DNA from: Bacteroidota bacterium
Lineage (GTDB): Bacteria; Bacteroidota; Bacteroidia; Bacteroidales; Lentimicrobiaceae
Direction of reading: 5' to 3'
Length of the DNA stretch: 64,000 nucleotides
Assembly: GCA_009773455.1 (NCBI GenBank)
Contig: WSXU01000005.1
Coordinates: 1-64,000, forward strand
The notes under the pieces: generated by a model
What the model saw: the letters and a program-made list of their open reading frames with translations, nothing else
Told to the model about the DNA's origin: nothing
Databases searched by the model: none
Part shown: positions 45,900 through 55,088 of the stretch, in pieces
Position numbering within the stretch: position 1 is the first letter of the stretch
Layout of the letters: each line of letters starts with the position of its first letter
Made by a program: the position numbers and the translations under genes

Positions 45900-47216
45900 T
45901 TATGGGAAAACAAGTCCCGGATAATCACCCACATTCACATGAGGAATAGCGGCATTGTATTTCAGGTTAATGGCATCAATGAAGAAATTAGCTATAATAG
46001 CATTTCCACGAGGACTTAGGTGAATACCATCTAGTGAGAAAATACCGCCTCTAATAAATGAAGCAGAAAACCGCATCCCATCAAAAATAATTCCTGATTT
46101 GGCATTTTTCATGAAGGTATTGGCATCAGCATAAGCCAAACCCTTTTCATCGGCAAGACTTTTAATAGTTTCGTTATAACCTCCAACTGCATCGGTTAGT
46201 AATTCTATTTCATTAATATCTAGAACAAAATTTGCTCTTATAGGTCTTTGACTACCCCACCCTCTGCATTTTATTGAATCCTGAGGAAGAGAAAGAAGTA
46301 AAAGCTCACCTTCAACCATTTCACGCATCCCTTTGCCATTAGGGGCTAATGGGTCTTCAATTATAAATGGATTCTGGCCTAAATTAAATACAATACCAGT
46401 CCCTATTGATGCATGAAGTAGATTTAATTTATCTACATCTGTTTGATCTACTAAAACAAGTCCATTATATGGTATTGTATTAAAATAAGGTACGCTAGTA
46501 ACATCTGGAATACTTCCAACAAACCCCTTTGCACCATTTGCCGTTAAGCTATCAAGTAACATGGTATATGTCGCTTCAAATGTTTCTTGACTTGTTATAG
46601 CATCACCTTCACCACCGGCCAAAGCATATGATAATACATCGTTATTTCCAATCCAAAGGCTAAAGAAAGATGCATTTGATTCTTTAGCCATGCCAATAAC
46701 TGACTTTGAAAGTGGACTTGTTGTAAACCTACCAAAATAGGGATTTAATGAACCATAGTTCGGAAGTAAAAGATGAAAAGATTTTGCTCCTGGTACTCCA
46801 AGATTATTATATGGTCCATTAGCTGCAATTGAAGTAAAATTCCTTTGATCTGGAACCCCTCCTGCTAGAACAGGCATTGGAGATGGATCTCCATCAGGAT
46901 TTCCAGAACAATCTAGTGGTTGGACAATTTGTAGGACACGCTTATTCCCAAATCCAAGTTCATCAAACATTAAAGGTTGTTTAAATTCACCACCACCAAC
47001 AAGTTTCAATTGTTGAGCGATAATGTTTGGATAAGAATAGTTCTGAGAAGTCAGGTAAAGATCTCCATCGGCATACCCAGCGGTTAATGAATTACCCACA
47101 GAAATATACTTTGAGAAGTCAGCCGAACCGGCCGAGGGGGTATAGTCATCGAGCTTTGGTTCGCAGGAAACTGCCACCAGAAGCAATAGAAAATATGCGA
47201 TGTATCTTGATTTCAT
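45900..47216 (-). CDS. SGNH/GDSL-type lipoprotein hydrolase
   Basis: Started at MKSRYIAYF (47216) because it gives a compact lipoprotein signal (lipobox VAVSC, Cys18). The track start adds four residues. The 438-residue protein has SGNH block I SVGNSLTAGYADG (Ser43), block III SLWIGNNDVLSYA and block V DGIHLSPRG with the catalytic Asp-His. It is probably an outer-membrane-associated esterase or lipase. It sits 18 nt after the FadL-like gene, a common Bacteroidota pair that may process imported hydrophobic substrates. The central 0.8 kb is visibly more AT-rich than the ends. Confidence 0.85.
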   Translation of the reverse strand: MKSRYIAYFLLLLVAVSCEPKLDDYTPSAGSADFSKYISVGNSLTAGYADGDLYLTSQNYSYPNIIAQQLKLVGGGEFKQPLMFDELGFGNKRVLQIVQPLDCSGNPDGDPSPMPVLAGGVPDQRNFTSIAANGPYNNLGVPGAKSFHLLLPNYGSLNPYFGRFTTSPLSKSVIGMAKESNASFFSLWIGNNDVLSYALAGGEGDAITSQETFEATYTMLLDSLTANGAKGFVGSIPDVTSVPYFNTIPYNGLVLVDQTDVDKLNLLHASIGTGIVFNLGQNPFIIEDPLAPNGKGMREMVEGELLLLSLPQDSIKCRGWGSQRPIRANFVLDINEIELLTDAVGGYNETIKSLADEKGLAYADANTFMKNAKSGIIFDGMRFSASFIRGGIFSLDGIHLSPRGNAIIANFFIDAINLKYNAAIPHVNVGDYPGLVFP

Positions 47217-47234
47217 GAGTCGTGTCATTTTTTA

Positions 47235-48464
47235 TCAGAAATTATAGGTTAAACCAAAACCAGGGATATACACCCTTGACTTAAATGTACCTCCGAAATT
47301 ATCAGGTGTATATTGCTTGTCAGCCTCAGCTCCCATAATATACAGGAATGACAGGTCAATAGAGAGATTTTCAACAGGTTTGTATGAGAGTCCGGCGGTT
47401 AATCCAAGGTTGTTCAGACTTGGCGTTTCAGGTGAGAAATAGATCTCGTTTACCGGTGAAGGATCATAATAACCACCTGCCCTGATGGCAAACTTATCGT
47501 TGATGGTATATTCGCCGCCCAACCTGACAATCAGTTTATCCTCGTACAAACGTGGATTTTTCGAATCAGGCAAAGCAGGGGTATTGGTCTCGAAGTCAAA
47601 AATCAATGAATCATATACACTCCAGAACACGTAGTTCAGGCTCATGCCGATCATGAGTTTTTCAGAAACGTTATACGAAAGTCCGAAATCCAGGTTCGCC
47701 GGCAATGGCAGTGTGGTGCTGAATTTATTGTCGGCAGGAAAGTTTCCGGCAAGGGATGCAGGCACTGTAAATTTGGCATCTGCCCCACTGACCTCCATGC
47801 TGATTTCAGATCTGTAATCAATTCCGATGCTCAGCTTTTCTGTTGGCTGAATCATAACTCCAACATTGTAACCCATGGCTGTGGTTGATCCGTTGAGGTT
47901 GACACTGCCATCACCATTTGCTCCGGTAACAGGTAAGGCTTTGGTGAGATCGAATTTGCCGGTGGCAAATACGAATCCTACGCCGATACCCAGCCAGTCA
48001 TTTACTTTAAATGAAAGTGTCGGTTGAAAGAAAATCGCCCTGAGCGACAGATCCTGAATCAGGTACCGTCCATCCCAGTCTTTTCCCCAGGACAAGCTGT
48101 TACCATAAGGGGTATTTACAGCTATCCCTGCACTGAACCTATCATTGATCTTTGCTGCACCATAAAAATAAAACGGTGTTCCCAGTGGATTGTCAGTCAT
48201 GGCTGTGTAAGCCGATGGTTCACTTTTTCTGAAAGCGGTAAATGAGCGGATCGGGCTCATCCCTGCTGAAAAACTGAACGAAGGCTTCATAAAGGAAAGC
48301 CCGCCCGGATTGTAAAACATTGAACTGGCATCGAGGCTCAGGGAGGTCCCGATCAGACCCATACCGATCTGTTTCTGGCCATGTAACCCCACCTGATAGC
48401 CTCCGGCATACACCCCACTAATCAATAAAGTGCATACAACTGAAAGCATGGTTAATTTTCGCAT
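47235..48464 (-). CDS. OmpP1/FadL-family outer-membrane transporter
   Basis: The 409-residue protein has a signal peptide and the FadL-type N-terminal hatch motif (GLHGQKQIGMG, SMFYNPGGLSFM). Alternating beta-strands end in an aromatic residue (GFGLTYNF). It should form a 14-stranded barrel for hydrophobic compounds such as fatty acids or aromatics. It is the first gene of an operon with the SGNH lipoprotein. Upstream is a palindrome that contains its -7 box. Confidence 0.9.
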   Translation of the reverse strand: MRKLTMLSVVCTLLISGVYAGGYQVGLHGQKQIGMGLIGTSLSLDASSMFYNPGGLSFMKPSFSFSAGMSPIRSFTAFRKSEPSAYTAMTDNPLGTPFYFYGAAKINDRFSAGIAVNTPYGNSLSWGKDWDGRYLIQDLSLRAIFFQPTLSFKVNDWLGIGVGFVFATGKFDLTKALPVTGANGDGSVNLNGSTTAMGYNVGVMIQPTEKLSIGIDYRSEISMEVSGADAKFTVPASLAGNFPADNKFSTTLPLPANLDFGLSYNVSEKLMIGMSLNYVFWSVYDSLIFDFETNTPALPDSKNPRLYEDKLIVRLGGEYTINDKFAIRAGGYYDPSPVNEIYFSPETPSLNNLGLTAGLSYKPVENLSIDLSFLYIMGAEADKQYTPDNFGGTFKSRVYIPGFGLTYNF

Positions 48465-48510
48465 AGTTTATTCTGTTTGGTTTAAATTGGTGTTTTCAAT
48501 CAAAAAACTT

Positions 48511-48534
48511 ACAAATGTACATAAATACATTTGT
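48511..48534. promoter_or_regulatory. Palindrome overlapping the fadL-like promoter
   Basis: acaaatgta-N6-tacatttgt is a perfect 9-6-9 inverted repeat. The left arm reads TACATTTG on the minus strand (48519-48512), a -7 box 47 nt upstream of the FadL-like ATG. A dimeric regulator could block this promoter. Confidence 0.45.
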
Positions 48535-48574
48535 TTTATCAGTATTTATTAAAACAGGCTGATGCAGACTAAAT

Positions 48575-49252
48575 TCAGAGTCTCCAGTCGACCGGAGATA
48601 ATCCGGCGTTTGTCAGCCATTGGTTGGCCGACGAAAAATGCCTGCAACCGAAGAACCCCCGGTATACGCTGAGCGGGGAAGGATGTGGTGCTTCGAGTAT
48701 ACAATGCTTTGTACCATCAATGATGGTTCTTTTATTACGGGCATAATTTCCCCATAACATGAATACCAGTCCGGTTCGTTTTTCCGACAAATGACCGATC
48801 ACAGCATCGGTAAACTGTTCCCAGCCATGCCCCTGGTGCGATCCTGCCTGGTTTGCCCTTACGGTAAGTGTAGCATTGAGAAGAAGTACCCCCTGATCGG
48901 CCCAGGATGTCAGATCACCGCTCACAGGATAAGGAATACCTAGGTCGCTCTCTATCTCTTTCAGAATATTCTGCAACGAAGGTGGAAATGCGACCCCTTC
49001 AGGTACCGAGAAGCAGAGTCCGTGGGCCTGACCAGGACCATGATACGGATCCTGCCCCAAAAGCACCACCTTAACCCTGCTGAAAGGAGTACGGTTAAAT
49101 GCTTCAAAGATTCTGGGCCCCGGAGGATATACCTGATATTGCTTCTTTTCATCGACCAGAAAATTCCTAAGCACCTCAAAATAAGGTTTTTGAAATTCGT
49201 TAGCCAGTATTTCCTTCCACTCAGCATCTATTCGTGGATTTATTTGCCCCAT
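48575..49252 (-). CDS. ung: Uracil-DNA glycosylase, family 1
   Basis: The protein has 225 residues, a typical length. The water-activating Asp68 is in GQDPYHGPGQAHGLCFSV, LLLNATLTV lies in the middle, and His190 is in APHPSPLSVYRGFFG with the minor-groove loop. It excises uracil from DNA in base-excision repair. It is a single gene, divergent from the short lipoprotein gene at 49367. Confidence 0.96.
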   Translation of the reverse strand: MGQINPRIDAEWKEILANEFQKPYFEVLRNFLVDEKKQYQVYPPGPRIFEAFNRTPFSRVKVVLLGQDPYHGPGQAHGLCFSVPEGVAFPPSLQNILKEIESDLGIPYPVSGDLTSWADQGVLLLNATLTVRANQAGSHQGHGWEQFTDAVIGHLSEKRTGLVFMLWGNYARNKRTIIDGTKHCILEAPHPSPLSVYRGFFGCRHFSSANQWLTNAGLSPVDWRL

Positions 49253-49325
49253 CAGGTATTACTTTTTGAGATTTATTCTATAAACAATAACATCCCGGTA
49301 TTTCTGTTTATAATACAATCGGGAT

Positions 49326-49333
49326 TATTTTTG
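49326..49333 (+). promoter_or_regulatory. Candidate -7 box (TATTTTTG) for the 42-residue lipoprotein
   Basis: TAnnTTTG match 33 nt upstream of the ATG at 49367. Confidence 0.45.
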
Positions 49334-49366
49334 CAGAGAAATGTTTACTTATCTTAAAGTAAAGTT

Positions 49367-49495
49367 ATGAAAAAATTCGTTTTGATCATGTTGGTTGTAG
49401 TATCGCTGGGAATTATCATGTCATCCTGCCAGTCGAGTCAGAAATGTGCTGCCTATGGTGAAGCCAGCCGGTATAAAGTAGACCGTAGCCGTTAA
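49367..49495 (+). CDS. 42-residue lipoprotein, missing from the ORF track
   Basis: The small ORF MKKFVLIMLVV...IIMSSC has a textbook lipoprotein signal peptide (lipobox MSSC, Cys21) followed by a 21-residue tail with QKCAAYGEASRYKVDRSR. I recognise the C-x-AYGEASRY pattern as a recurring short lipoprotein type in Bacteroidota; this comes from memory and no search was run. A -7 box lies 33 nt upstream and a rho-independent terminator 23 nt downstream, so it looks like a complete single-gene transcription unit. Function unknown. Confidence 0.8.
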   Translation: MKKFVLIMLVVVSLGIIMSSCQSSQKCAAYGEASRYKVDRSR

Positions 49496-49517
49496 AGCTT
49501 CCAATACCAGTTTATGC

Positions 49518-49547
49518 AGCCTGTGATTCGGTTCATGGGCTTTTTTT
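49518..49547 (+). terminator. Rho-independent terminator after the small lipoprotein
   Basis: agcctgtga (49518-49526) pairs with tcatgggct (49533-49541), nine pairs including two G-U, with a 6-nt loop and a T7 run. Confidence 0.8.
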
Positions 49548-49548
49548 G

Positions 49549-49579
49549 TTGATTGCGGCATATTCTTTGATTACCTTTG
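49549..49579 (+). promoter_or_regulatory. Promoter of the exported hypothetical gene
   Basis: ttg at 49549-49551, 20-nt spacer, TACCTTTG at 49572-49579, with the ATG 22 nt downstream at 49602. Confidence 0.5.
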
Positions 49580-49601
49580 TGCTTCAACTCTGCGAATAAA
49601 C

Positions 49602-50363
49602 ATGAAGTATTCCAAGTATTTTATAGTAATTCTACACCTGCTCACCGGAGTTACTGCTTCATATGCTCAAAATGAAGAAGAATATGACACCATTGCCGAC
49701 AATATTCTGTTCAGGAAAGAAATGAATGGCAGTGTTATTATTCACTCTCAGGGATGGGGACTGGAATACAGGTTTGGGCACAACCGCACTGTGTTTAAAA
49801 AACTTTTGTATGAGGCCAACCTTCTCGAAATGAAGGATGCGAAAGAGATAAGAACGATTAATCCATTCTTCACAAACACAAAGAGTTACATTTATGGTAA
49901 AATGAATGCCTTATACATCGTCAGATTGGGACTTGGACAGCAGCATATACTGAACCGAAAACCCTATTTCGGCGGTGTAGAGCTCAGGGTGTTCTATTCC
50001 GGAGGGCTTTCGGTTGGGTTTGCCAAACCAGTTTACCTTGAAATTGTCAAGATGGATATGTCGCTTTACCAGCCAATTATTGTAGTTGAACGCTATGACC
50101 CGGATAAGCACTTTAATGATAATATCTATGGCCGGGCTCCTTTTACCAAAGGATTTGACAAACTTAAAGCATACCCGGGAGCCTATGTAAAAGCCGGGTT
50201 GAGCATTGATTTCGGAACCCTTAACCAAAAACCAAAAATTGTGGAAGTCGGTGCTGTTCTTGATTTGTATGCTAAACCCATTCCGGTTATGGCTTTCAAA
50301 AATCCCGACCAGTTTTTTCTGACCATCTATTTAAGTTTCGGTATCGGGAAACGCTACGATTAG
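49602..50363 (+). CDS. Exported hypothetical protein, possible outer-membrane beta-barrel
   Basis: The 253-residue protein has a signal peptide (ending ASYAQ). Its alternating pattern of aromatic and glycine-rich strands (GWGLEYRFGHNRT, GGVELRVFYSGGLSVGF, YVKAGLSIDFGTL, FLTIYLSFGIGKRYD) suggests a small outer-membrane barrel. No family is recognised with certainty. It stands alone, with its own promoter between the small lipoprotein and a gene-poor stretch. Confidence 0.75.
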   Translation: MKYSKYFIVILHLLTGVTASYAQNEEEYDTIADNILFRKEMNGSVIIHSQGWGLEYRFGHNRTVFKKLLYEANLLEMKDAKEIRTINPFFTNTKSYIYGKMNALYIVRLGLGQQHILNRKPYFGGVELRVFYSGGLSVGFAKPVYLEIVKMDMSLYQPIIVVERYDPDKHFNDNIYGRAPFTKGFDKLKAYPGAYVKAGLSIDFGTLNQKPKIVEVGAVLDLYAKPIPVMAFKNPDQFFLTIYLSFGIGKRYD

Positions 50364-50718
50364 CTTCTGCATAAAAAACTGATCTTTTCTTACTCTTAAT
50401 ATATGGAATGCTGTGTTCCCGGGCGTTGATGTCTCATTAGCGCAATACCCTATCACAGGAAGATAAACCTCAGATACAGCTAAAAACAGCCCTCCACCGA
50501 TTATAAACGAGGATTTAAAAGCGACCGCTACCCTACTTCCCTTTCCTTAATTACAGAGCGGGTCCGGCTAACTAAACCTTAGGCCTCTTTCGGGTGCCGG
50601 AAATTAAGATTTGTTTACAGAAGCCAATCAGCCTTCCCGAAGTTTAACAGTATTGAAAATTAAAAGCCCCCGGACATTTAAGTCAGGGGGCTTCCGTTTT
50701 GAAGTCTCTTAACGTGGA
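50364..50718. other. 355-bp intergenic region without a gene
   Basis: Holds only the terminator at 50664-50693. The rest shows stop codons in all frames and no promoter-like boxes. Confidence 0.5.
50664..50693. terminator. Rho-independent terminator of the FN3/beta-propeller operon
   Basis: aagccccc-g-gac pairs with gtc-a-gggggctt around an atttaa loop. On the minus strand it is followed by TTTTAATTTT, so it ends transcription of the two minus-strand genes. Confidence 0.85.
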
Positions 50719-52191
50719 TTATTTCCTAATAATCAATTTACTGGTTGATGAAACGCCCTGAGATTCAATCCTGAGCATATAAATGCCATTGGACAGTGCT
50801 CCCAGCTGGAAATCCCTGATAACGCCGTTTACAACCTGAACTTCACGTTCAATCCTTGCCTTGCCCAAAAGATCAAACAGTGATACAACAGCTTCGCCTG
50901 AGAAACGGGACTTAAACTGAATATTCACCACATCGGAGGCAGGAGAAGGATAAATCCGGATACCATTATTGAAAACCGGTTCCTCAACGCCCAGTGCTGC
51001 GCTCCTGAAATTCCAGGTGTCACTCCAGTTACTGGTGTCGCTGCTGCTGATGGCCTTAACCCTCCAGTAATATGTCTTTGCACTGTCGAGCAGGTTATTG
51101 GGTAATCTGTACTGTTCCGGACCAACCGTAGTGGTGGCCGAAATGCTGTACGTAGAAGAACCGGTCATCTGCGGATTTGATGCGAACTCAAGTTTATACT
51201 GCAATACACCACTGATTTTTTCCCATTTCAGGTAAGGTACCAGATCAACATTGGTTGCGTTGTTAGCCGGTGAATTCAATACTACCTTATCAATGGTAGT
51301 GAAGTTTCTCGAAACAGATTCAAGGGTATCACGGCTGTGAATGGCTGCCATTTTCCAGAAGTACTGTGTTCCGAAATGCAGGGTATCTGGGGTCAGTTTG
51401 GTCAGTGTTTTTCCGGCAATATAGGTGTCATAATTGTTGAACTGATTGTCGGTTGAAATATAAATATTGTATTTCTCAAGACCACCGATCGTGTTCCATT
51501 CAAGCTGTACATCCGGAGCAAGACTGGCTGAAGCATTGTCGGGTTTTTTCAGGGCAAAAACATCCACCACGGTAAATTTCCTCGCATCTGACCATTCAGA
51601 AGTATCAACCGAATGACGGGCCCTTACCCTCAGGTAGTAGTCCTTACCGAAGTAAAGCGCTGAAGCATTGGTTTGAACCAGGCTGCCGGCTACCGATGTA
51701 ATGTGCGCTTCAGGGCTGTCGAATGTAGAAGTGGTATCAAGTTGAAAATCGAAATAGGATACGCCGGTAATTTCGAACCATATGATCTGCACATTGGGCG
51801 CTGCACCGGTTGAATTGTTATTCGGACGGCGGATGGCAGGTTTTACAATGGTTGTAAAACTCATTGCCTCTGACCAGGCTGATGTTCCCTGATTATCAAT
51901 TGCCCTGACTCTCCAGAAATACTGTTGTCCGAACAGCAGATTGGTCATCCTGTAAGAAGTGAGTTCAGTTGAAAAAGTTACCGGATTGGTAAAAGTATTA
52001 TCCAGTGACAATTGGGCTTCATAATGTAACCCCAGCTGACCTGCAACAGCATTCCAGTCAAGCTCAACATTCGGCGCAGCATCGGTTGCATTGTTAACCG
52101 GAGCAACCAGTTCTGGTGTATAAATGTCGGGTGAGGCCATGGTAATCAGAAACGCCAGGGAAGCAAGAACCGAGAGGTATATTTTTTTCAT
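50719..52191 (-). CDS. T9SS-exported fibronectin type III repeat protein
   Basis: Started at MKKIYLSVL (52191), which gives the best signal peptide. The track's start two codons earlier is equally possible. About 490 residues hold four FN3-like domains of about 95 residues with recurring motifs (P-NNATDAAPNVELDW, FGQQYFWRVRA, ALYFGKDYYLRVRARHSVDTSEWSD). The C-terminus is a T9SS type A domain (GIRIYPSPASDVVNIQFKSRFSG, ending STSKLIIRK). It is a surface or secreted structural protein, probably in one operon with the beta-propeller protein 57 nt upstream. Confidence 0.85.
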   Translation of the reverse strand: MKKIYLSVLASLAFLITMASPDIYTPELVAPVNNATDAAPNVELDWNAVAGQLGLHYEAQLSLDNTFTNPVTFSTELTSYRMTNLLFGQQYFWRVRAIDNQGTSAWSEAMSFTTIVKPAIRRPNNNSTGAAPNVQIIWFEITGVSYFDFQLDTTSTFDSPEAHITSVAGSLVQTNASALYFGKDYYLRVRARHSVDTSEWSDARKFTVVDVFALKKPDNASASLAPDVQLEWNTIGGLEKYNIYISTDNQFNNYDTYIAGKTLTKLTPDTLHFGTQYFWKMAAIHSRDTLESVSRNFTTIDKVVLNSPANNATNVDLVPYLKWEKISGVLQYKLEFASNPQMTGSSTYSISATTTVGPEQYRLPNNLLDSAKTYYWRVKAISSSDTSNWSDTWNFRSAALGVEEPVFNNGIRIYPSPASDVVNIQFKSRFSGEAVVSLFDLLGKARIEREVQVVNGVIRDFQLGALSNGIYMLRIESQGVSSTSKLIIRK

Positions 52192-52253
52192 AATCATGAT
52201 ATTTTTATTTCTTATTTAAACAAGTACGGGATGATGCCGGCACTTCGCCTGAA

Positions 52254-55088
52254 TTATTTAACAACAACAAATTTGGCAGTTTTAATCTCATTGCCGACAG
52301 TAAGTTGCAACAGGTAGGTACCCTGCTTCAAATCCCCTGCGTCAATAGAAAGATCCTGATCGCCCTTGTTAAGGTTCCCGAATCCTTCAGATTTTAAAAG
52401 ATTGCCCCTCAGGTCATAGATTCCGGCCTGAACGTTGCTCCGGGATGAAAGCTCAAATCTCACATGTATCACCGATTTTACCGGGTTCGGATAAACTGAA
52501 ACAGTGTTGCTCAGTTTTGAAACCGGAGTATCATGCCCGTCAACACCAACATAAGTCCTGTTTTCGAAAATTCCTTTACCCATGGTAGCAATGTAGATTG
52601 CACCAAGGTTAGATACTCCTGTAATGTTGTCAATCCATGGCCTTGAAGTCGTTTGCTGACGGATCATCATTACCGGTACATTACCGATGCCTGAATTCTC
52701 AGCAGTCCAGACAGTGCTACCTCCAAGGGATGTAGTGGTATAGATTCCCTTTTCAGTCCCCAGGATAACCCTGTCAGGATTGTTCATCTCGATAAGGCTG
52801 GTATAGATGCGTAAAGCCGGAAGGTTACCCTGCGCAGAAACGAACACAGGAGCCTGGTCCAGTGCATTCAGCGACATATAGACCCCATTGCCGTCGGTAT
52901 CTCCGGCAGTTACCACTACCCTGTTTACATTTTCAGGATCGACAGAAACAGAACTGATATTTCGTGCCGCCCCTAAATCCAAAACTGTAGTGTTTGAAAT
53001 AATACAGCCTGAACTTGAAACGTCGGCACGGATGGAGTCGTAAGCAAGAGCTATATTGGCTACCCTGATCAGTTTTCCATCTTCGGTACCGACGAAAAGA
53101 TAATTGGCATCCGATGAATAGGACATACAGGTTGGAACACCGGTGATCTCAGCAATCTTAAACCAGTCGGGCTCCTTGGCAAAGTTCAGGGGTTCTTTGG
53201 TCATATAAACAGCATTCGTAACACCAAGAAACAGACGGGCTGAAATGATATCTTTTACCTTGATGGAGTCACCCTTGTCGAGATTGTAAGGAAGGGTATA
53301 TTTGAACGGGAAACGTTTTGAACTGCTGAATGCTGCTTTGCTCTTAACGATTACGGTTTCTCCCGCCAGATGATTCATGGTGGTGTCTTTATAAGTAACG
53401 CTGTCGCGGGAATTCTCATTATTGAAGCTTTCCCATAATTTAAACGGGGTCAGATAAACGGTGCCGTTCAGGTTGCCGATGGCATCGGGTATAAAAGCAT
53501 CTGCAAGGGATTCTCCCAAATCCTGTGAACGGGAGAAATTATTGCCTGAACCACTGAAAAATATCGAGGTGGGGTTTGTCATGGAAACTTCCACGGTTCC
53601 TCCGCCAAAACCGATAATTTCACCGGTCTCAGGTGTATTTCCCCTTTTGTTCAGATAAAGGAGTGAACCGCTGCTCAGTCCGCCCAAAGTATTGCCCTTA
53701 TCATCAAAAGCAACAGAGTTGAACATGGATGAATTATAATCCCTGTTCAAACGTTTGAATGTAGTGAAATTATCTTCTGTTGTTCCTACACCATTATTGG
53801 TGGCAAAGTAAAATCTCTGCGGATTGGCAGGATCTGGTAAAATGGTATGAATATAAACGCCTATTTCACCAACTGTCTTCTGCTGCCACTGATAGAAACC
53901 TTCCTCCGAAACTTTGCGTCCTTCCCAAACATCAACTCCACCAAGATAAACCAGGTCAGCATTGGTCGGATTTACTATAATTGAACAGGCATAAATACCA
54001 TTTTCACTGAAAGGGTCGAAAATTGTGCTTCCACCCGGAGCAACTACTTTCCAGGTAAGTCCTTTATCTTTTGATAAGTAGACTCCCTGAAGTTGTCCCC
54101 TGTCAAATCCACTGACACTTCCGTCGGCTATCAGAACAGCATAAACTGTTGATCCGTCAGAAGGTGCAAATGCTGCTTTTATTTTTGCAACTCCCACTGT
54201 CGGCAGACTATCCAGCCCGGCACCGGTTGAGCGAAGTACGAAACCATTTATGTCACCGTTTGATGAGATGTATAGCTGATTGCCGAATGAAGCTGCAATT
54301 GCCCCGTCAGGACCCACGTAAACATCATCATTTGTTGCAGAAAGAGGGTCTGAACCTGCCTTGGCAAGCACCCAACTGGTTCCCCCATCGGTTGAACACA
54401 TCAGACCACCTTCAGTTGCGGCCAGAATTTTATTATCACCGGTGGCAATTTTGTTGACGGAGATCCATGCTGAATTTCCTCCGGGATCTGTTGATGCAAG
54501 TTTAGTAAAATTTGCCCCGTCAGATGATTTGTAAATACCCTGTCCTTTGGGAAGGCGATCAATAATGTAAGGATTAAATCCTTCAAAAAGGTCAATGGAT
54601 TCACCGGTGCCAATGTACATATCCCCATTGGATGACTGAGCCATAGCGCTTACATTCAGCACAAGGTCACCTGTCTCAACATAATTCCAGGTCTGTCCGC
54701 GGGTTGTCGATTTCCAGATACCACCGGCCACACTCCCAACATACAGTGTCGACCCTGTGCTCTCCTTGTTATCAATGATAAGTGACCTGGTACGACCCGA
54801 AAAATTATCAGGACCCATTGACAGCCAGTTCAGTCCTAAAGCATCGGAAGATTTCAGACCACCTTCGGTTTTTTTGCTTCCTGAAGCATCTGACTGGTTT
54901 ACCTGTGCAGTAATCTCACGATTGCCGGTTCCGGTAATATATTCCCAGCCATCAGCCACTCCTTCGGCTATGACACCTGAAACCGGAAAATAAGCAACCT
55001 GCCTGAATGTCCCGGATGTCGTCAGAACAAAGAGCCCTGAACCAAACATTAAAACCAGCAAGCCAATGAGTAAATTTCTATTTTTCAT
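52254..55088 (-). CDS. T9SS-exported sortilin/BNR-type beta-propeller protein
   Basis: The 944-residue protein has a signal or anchor segment at the N-terminus (NLLIGLLVLMFGSGLFVL). The two-propeller region has repeated Asp-box-like motifs (GGIWKSTTRGQTWNY, GIYKSSDGANFTK, GGLMCSTDGGTSWV, GVYLSKDKGLTWK), typical of sortilin/xyloglucanase-like folds (WLSMGPDNFSGRTRSL). It ends with a T9SS type A domain (VSVYPNPVKSVIHVRFE, final AKFVVVK). The acidic catalytic residues of GH74 enzymes are not evident, so an enzymatic role is unproven. It is first in an operon with the FN3 protein and has a consensus promoter. Confidence 0.85.
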   Translation of the reverse strand: MKNRNLLIGLLVLMFGSGLFVLTTSGTFRQVAYFPVSGVIAEGVADGWEYITGTGNREITAQVNQSDASGSKKTEGGLKSSDALGLNWLSMGPDNFSGRTRSLIIDNKESTGSTLYVGSVAGGIWKSTTRGQTWNYVETGDLVLNVSAMAQSSNGDMYIGTGESIDLFEGFNPYIIDRLPKGQGIYKSSDGANFTKLASTDPGGNSAWISVNKIATGDNKILAATEGGLMCSTDGGTSWVLAKAGSDPLSATNDDVYVGPDGAIAASFGNQLYISSNGDINGFVLRSTGAGLDSLPTVGVAKIKAAFAPSDGSTVYAVLIADGSVSGFDRGQLQGVYLSKDKGLTWKVVAPGGSTIFDPFSENGIYACSIIVNPTNADLVYLGGVDVWEGRKVSEEGFYQWQQKTVGEIGVYIHTILPDPANPQRFYFATNNGVGTTEDNFTTFKRLNRDYNSSMFNSVAFDDKGNTLGGLSSGSLLYLNKRGNTPETGEIIGFGGGTVEVSMTNPTSIFFSGSGNNFSRSQDLGESLADAFIPDAIGNLNGTVYLTPFKLWESFNNENSRDSVTYKDTTMNHLAGETVIVKSKAAFSSSKRFPFKYTLPYNLDKGDSIKVKDIISARLFLGVTNAVYMTKEPLNFAKEPDWFKIAEITGVPTCMSYSSDANYLFVGTEDGKLIRVANIALAYDSIRADVSSSGCIISNTTVLDLGAARNISSVSVDPENVNRVVVTAGDTDGNGVYMSLNALDQAPVFVSAQGNLPALRIYTSLIEMNNPDRVILGTEKGIYTTTSLGGSTVWTAENSGIGNVPVMMIRQQTTSRPWIDNITGVSNLGAIYIATMGKGIFENRTYVGVDGHDTPVSKLSNTVSVYPNPVKSVIHVRFELSSRSNVQAGIYDLRGNLLKSEGFGNLNKGDQDLSIDAGDLKQGTYLLQLTVGNEIKTAKFVVVK

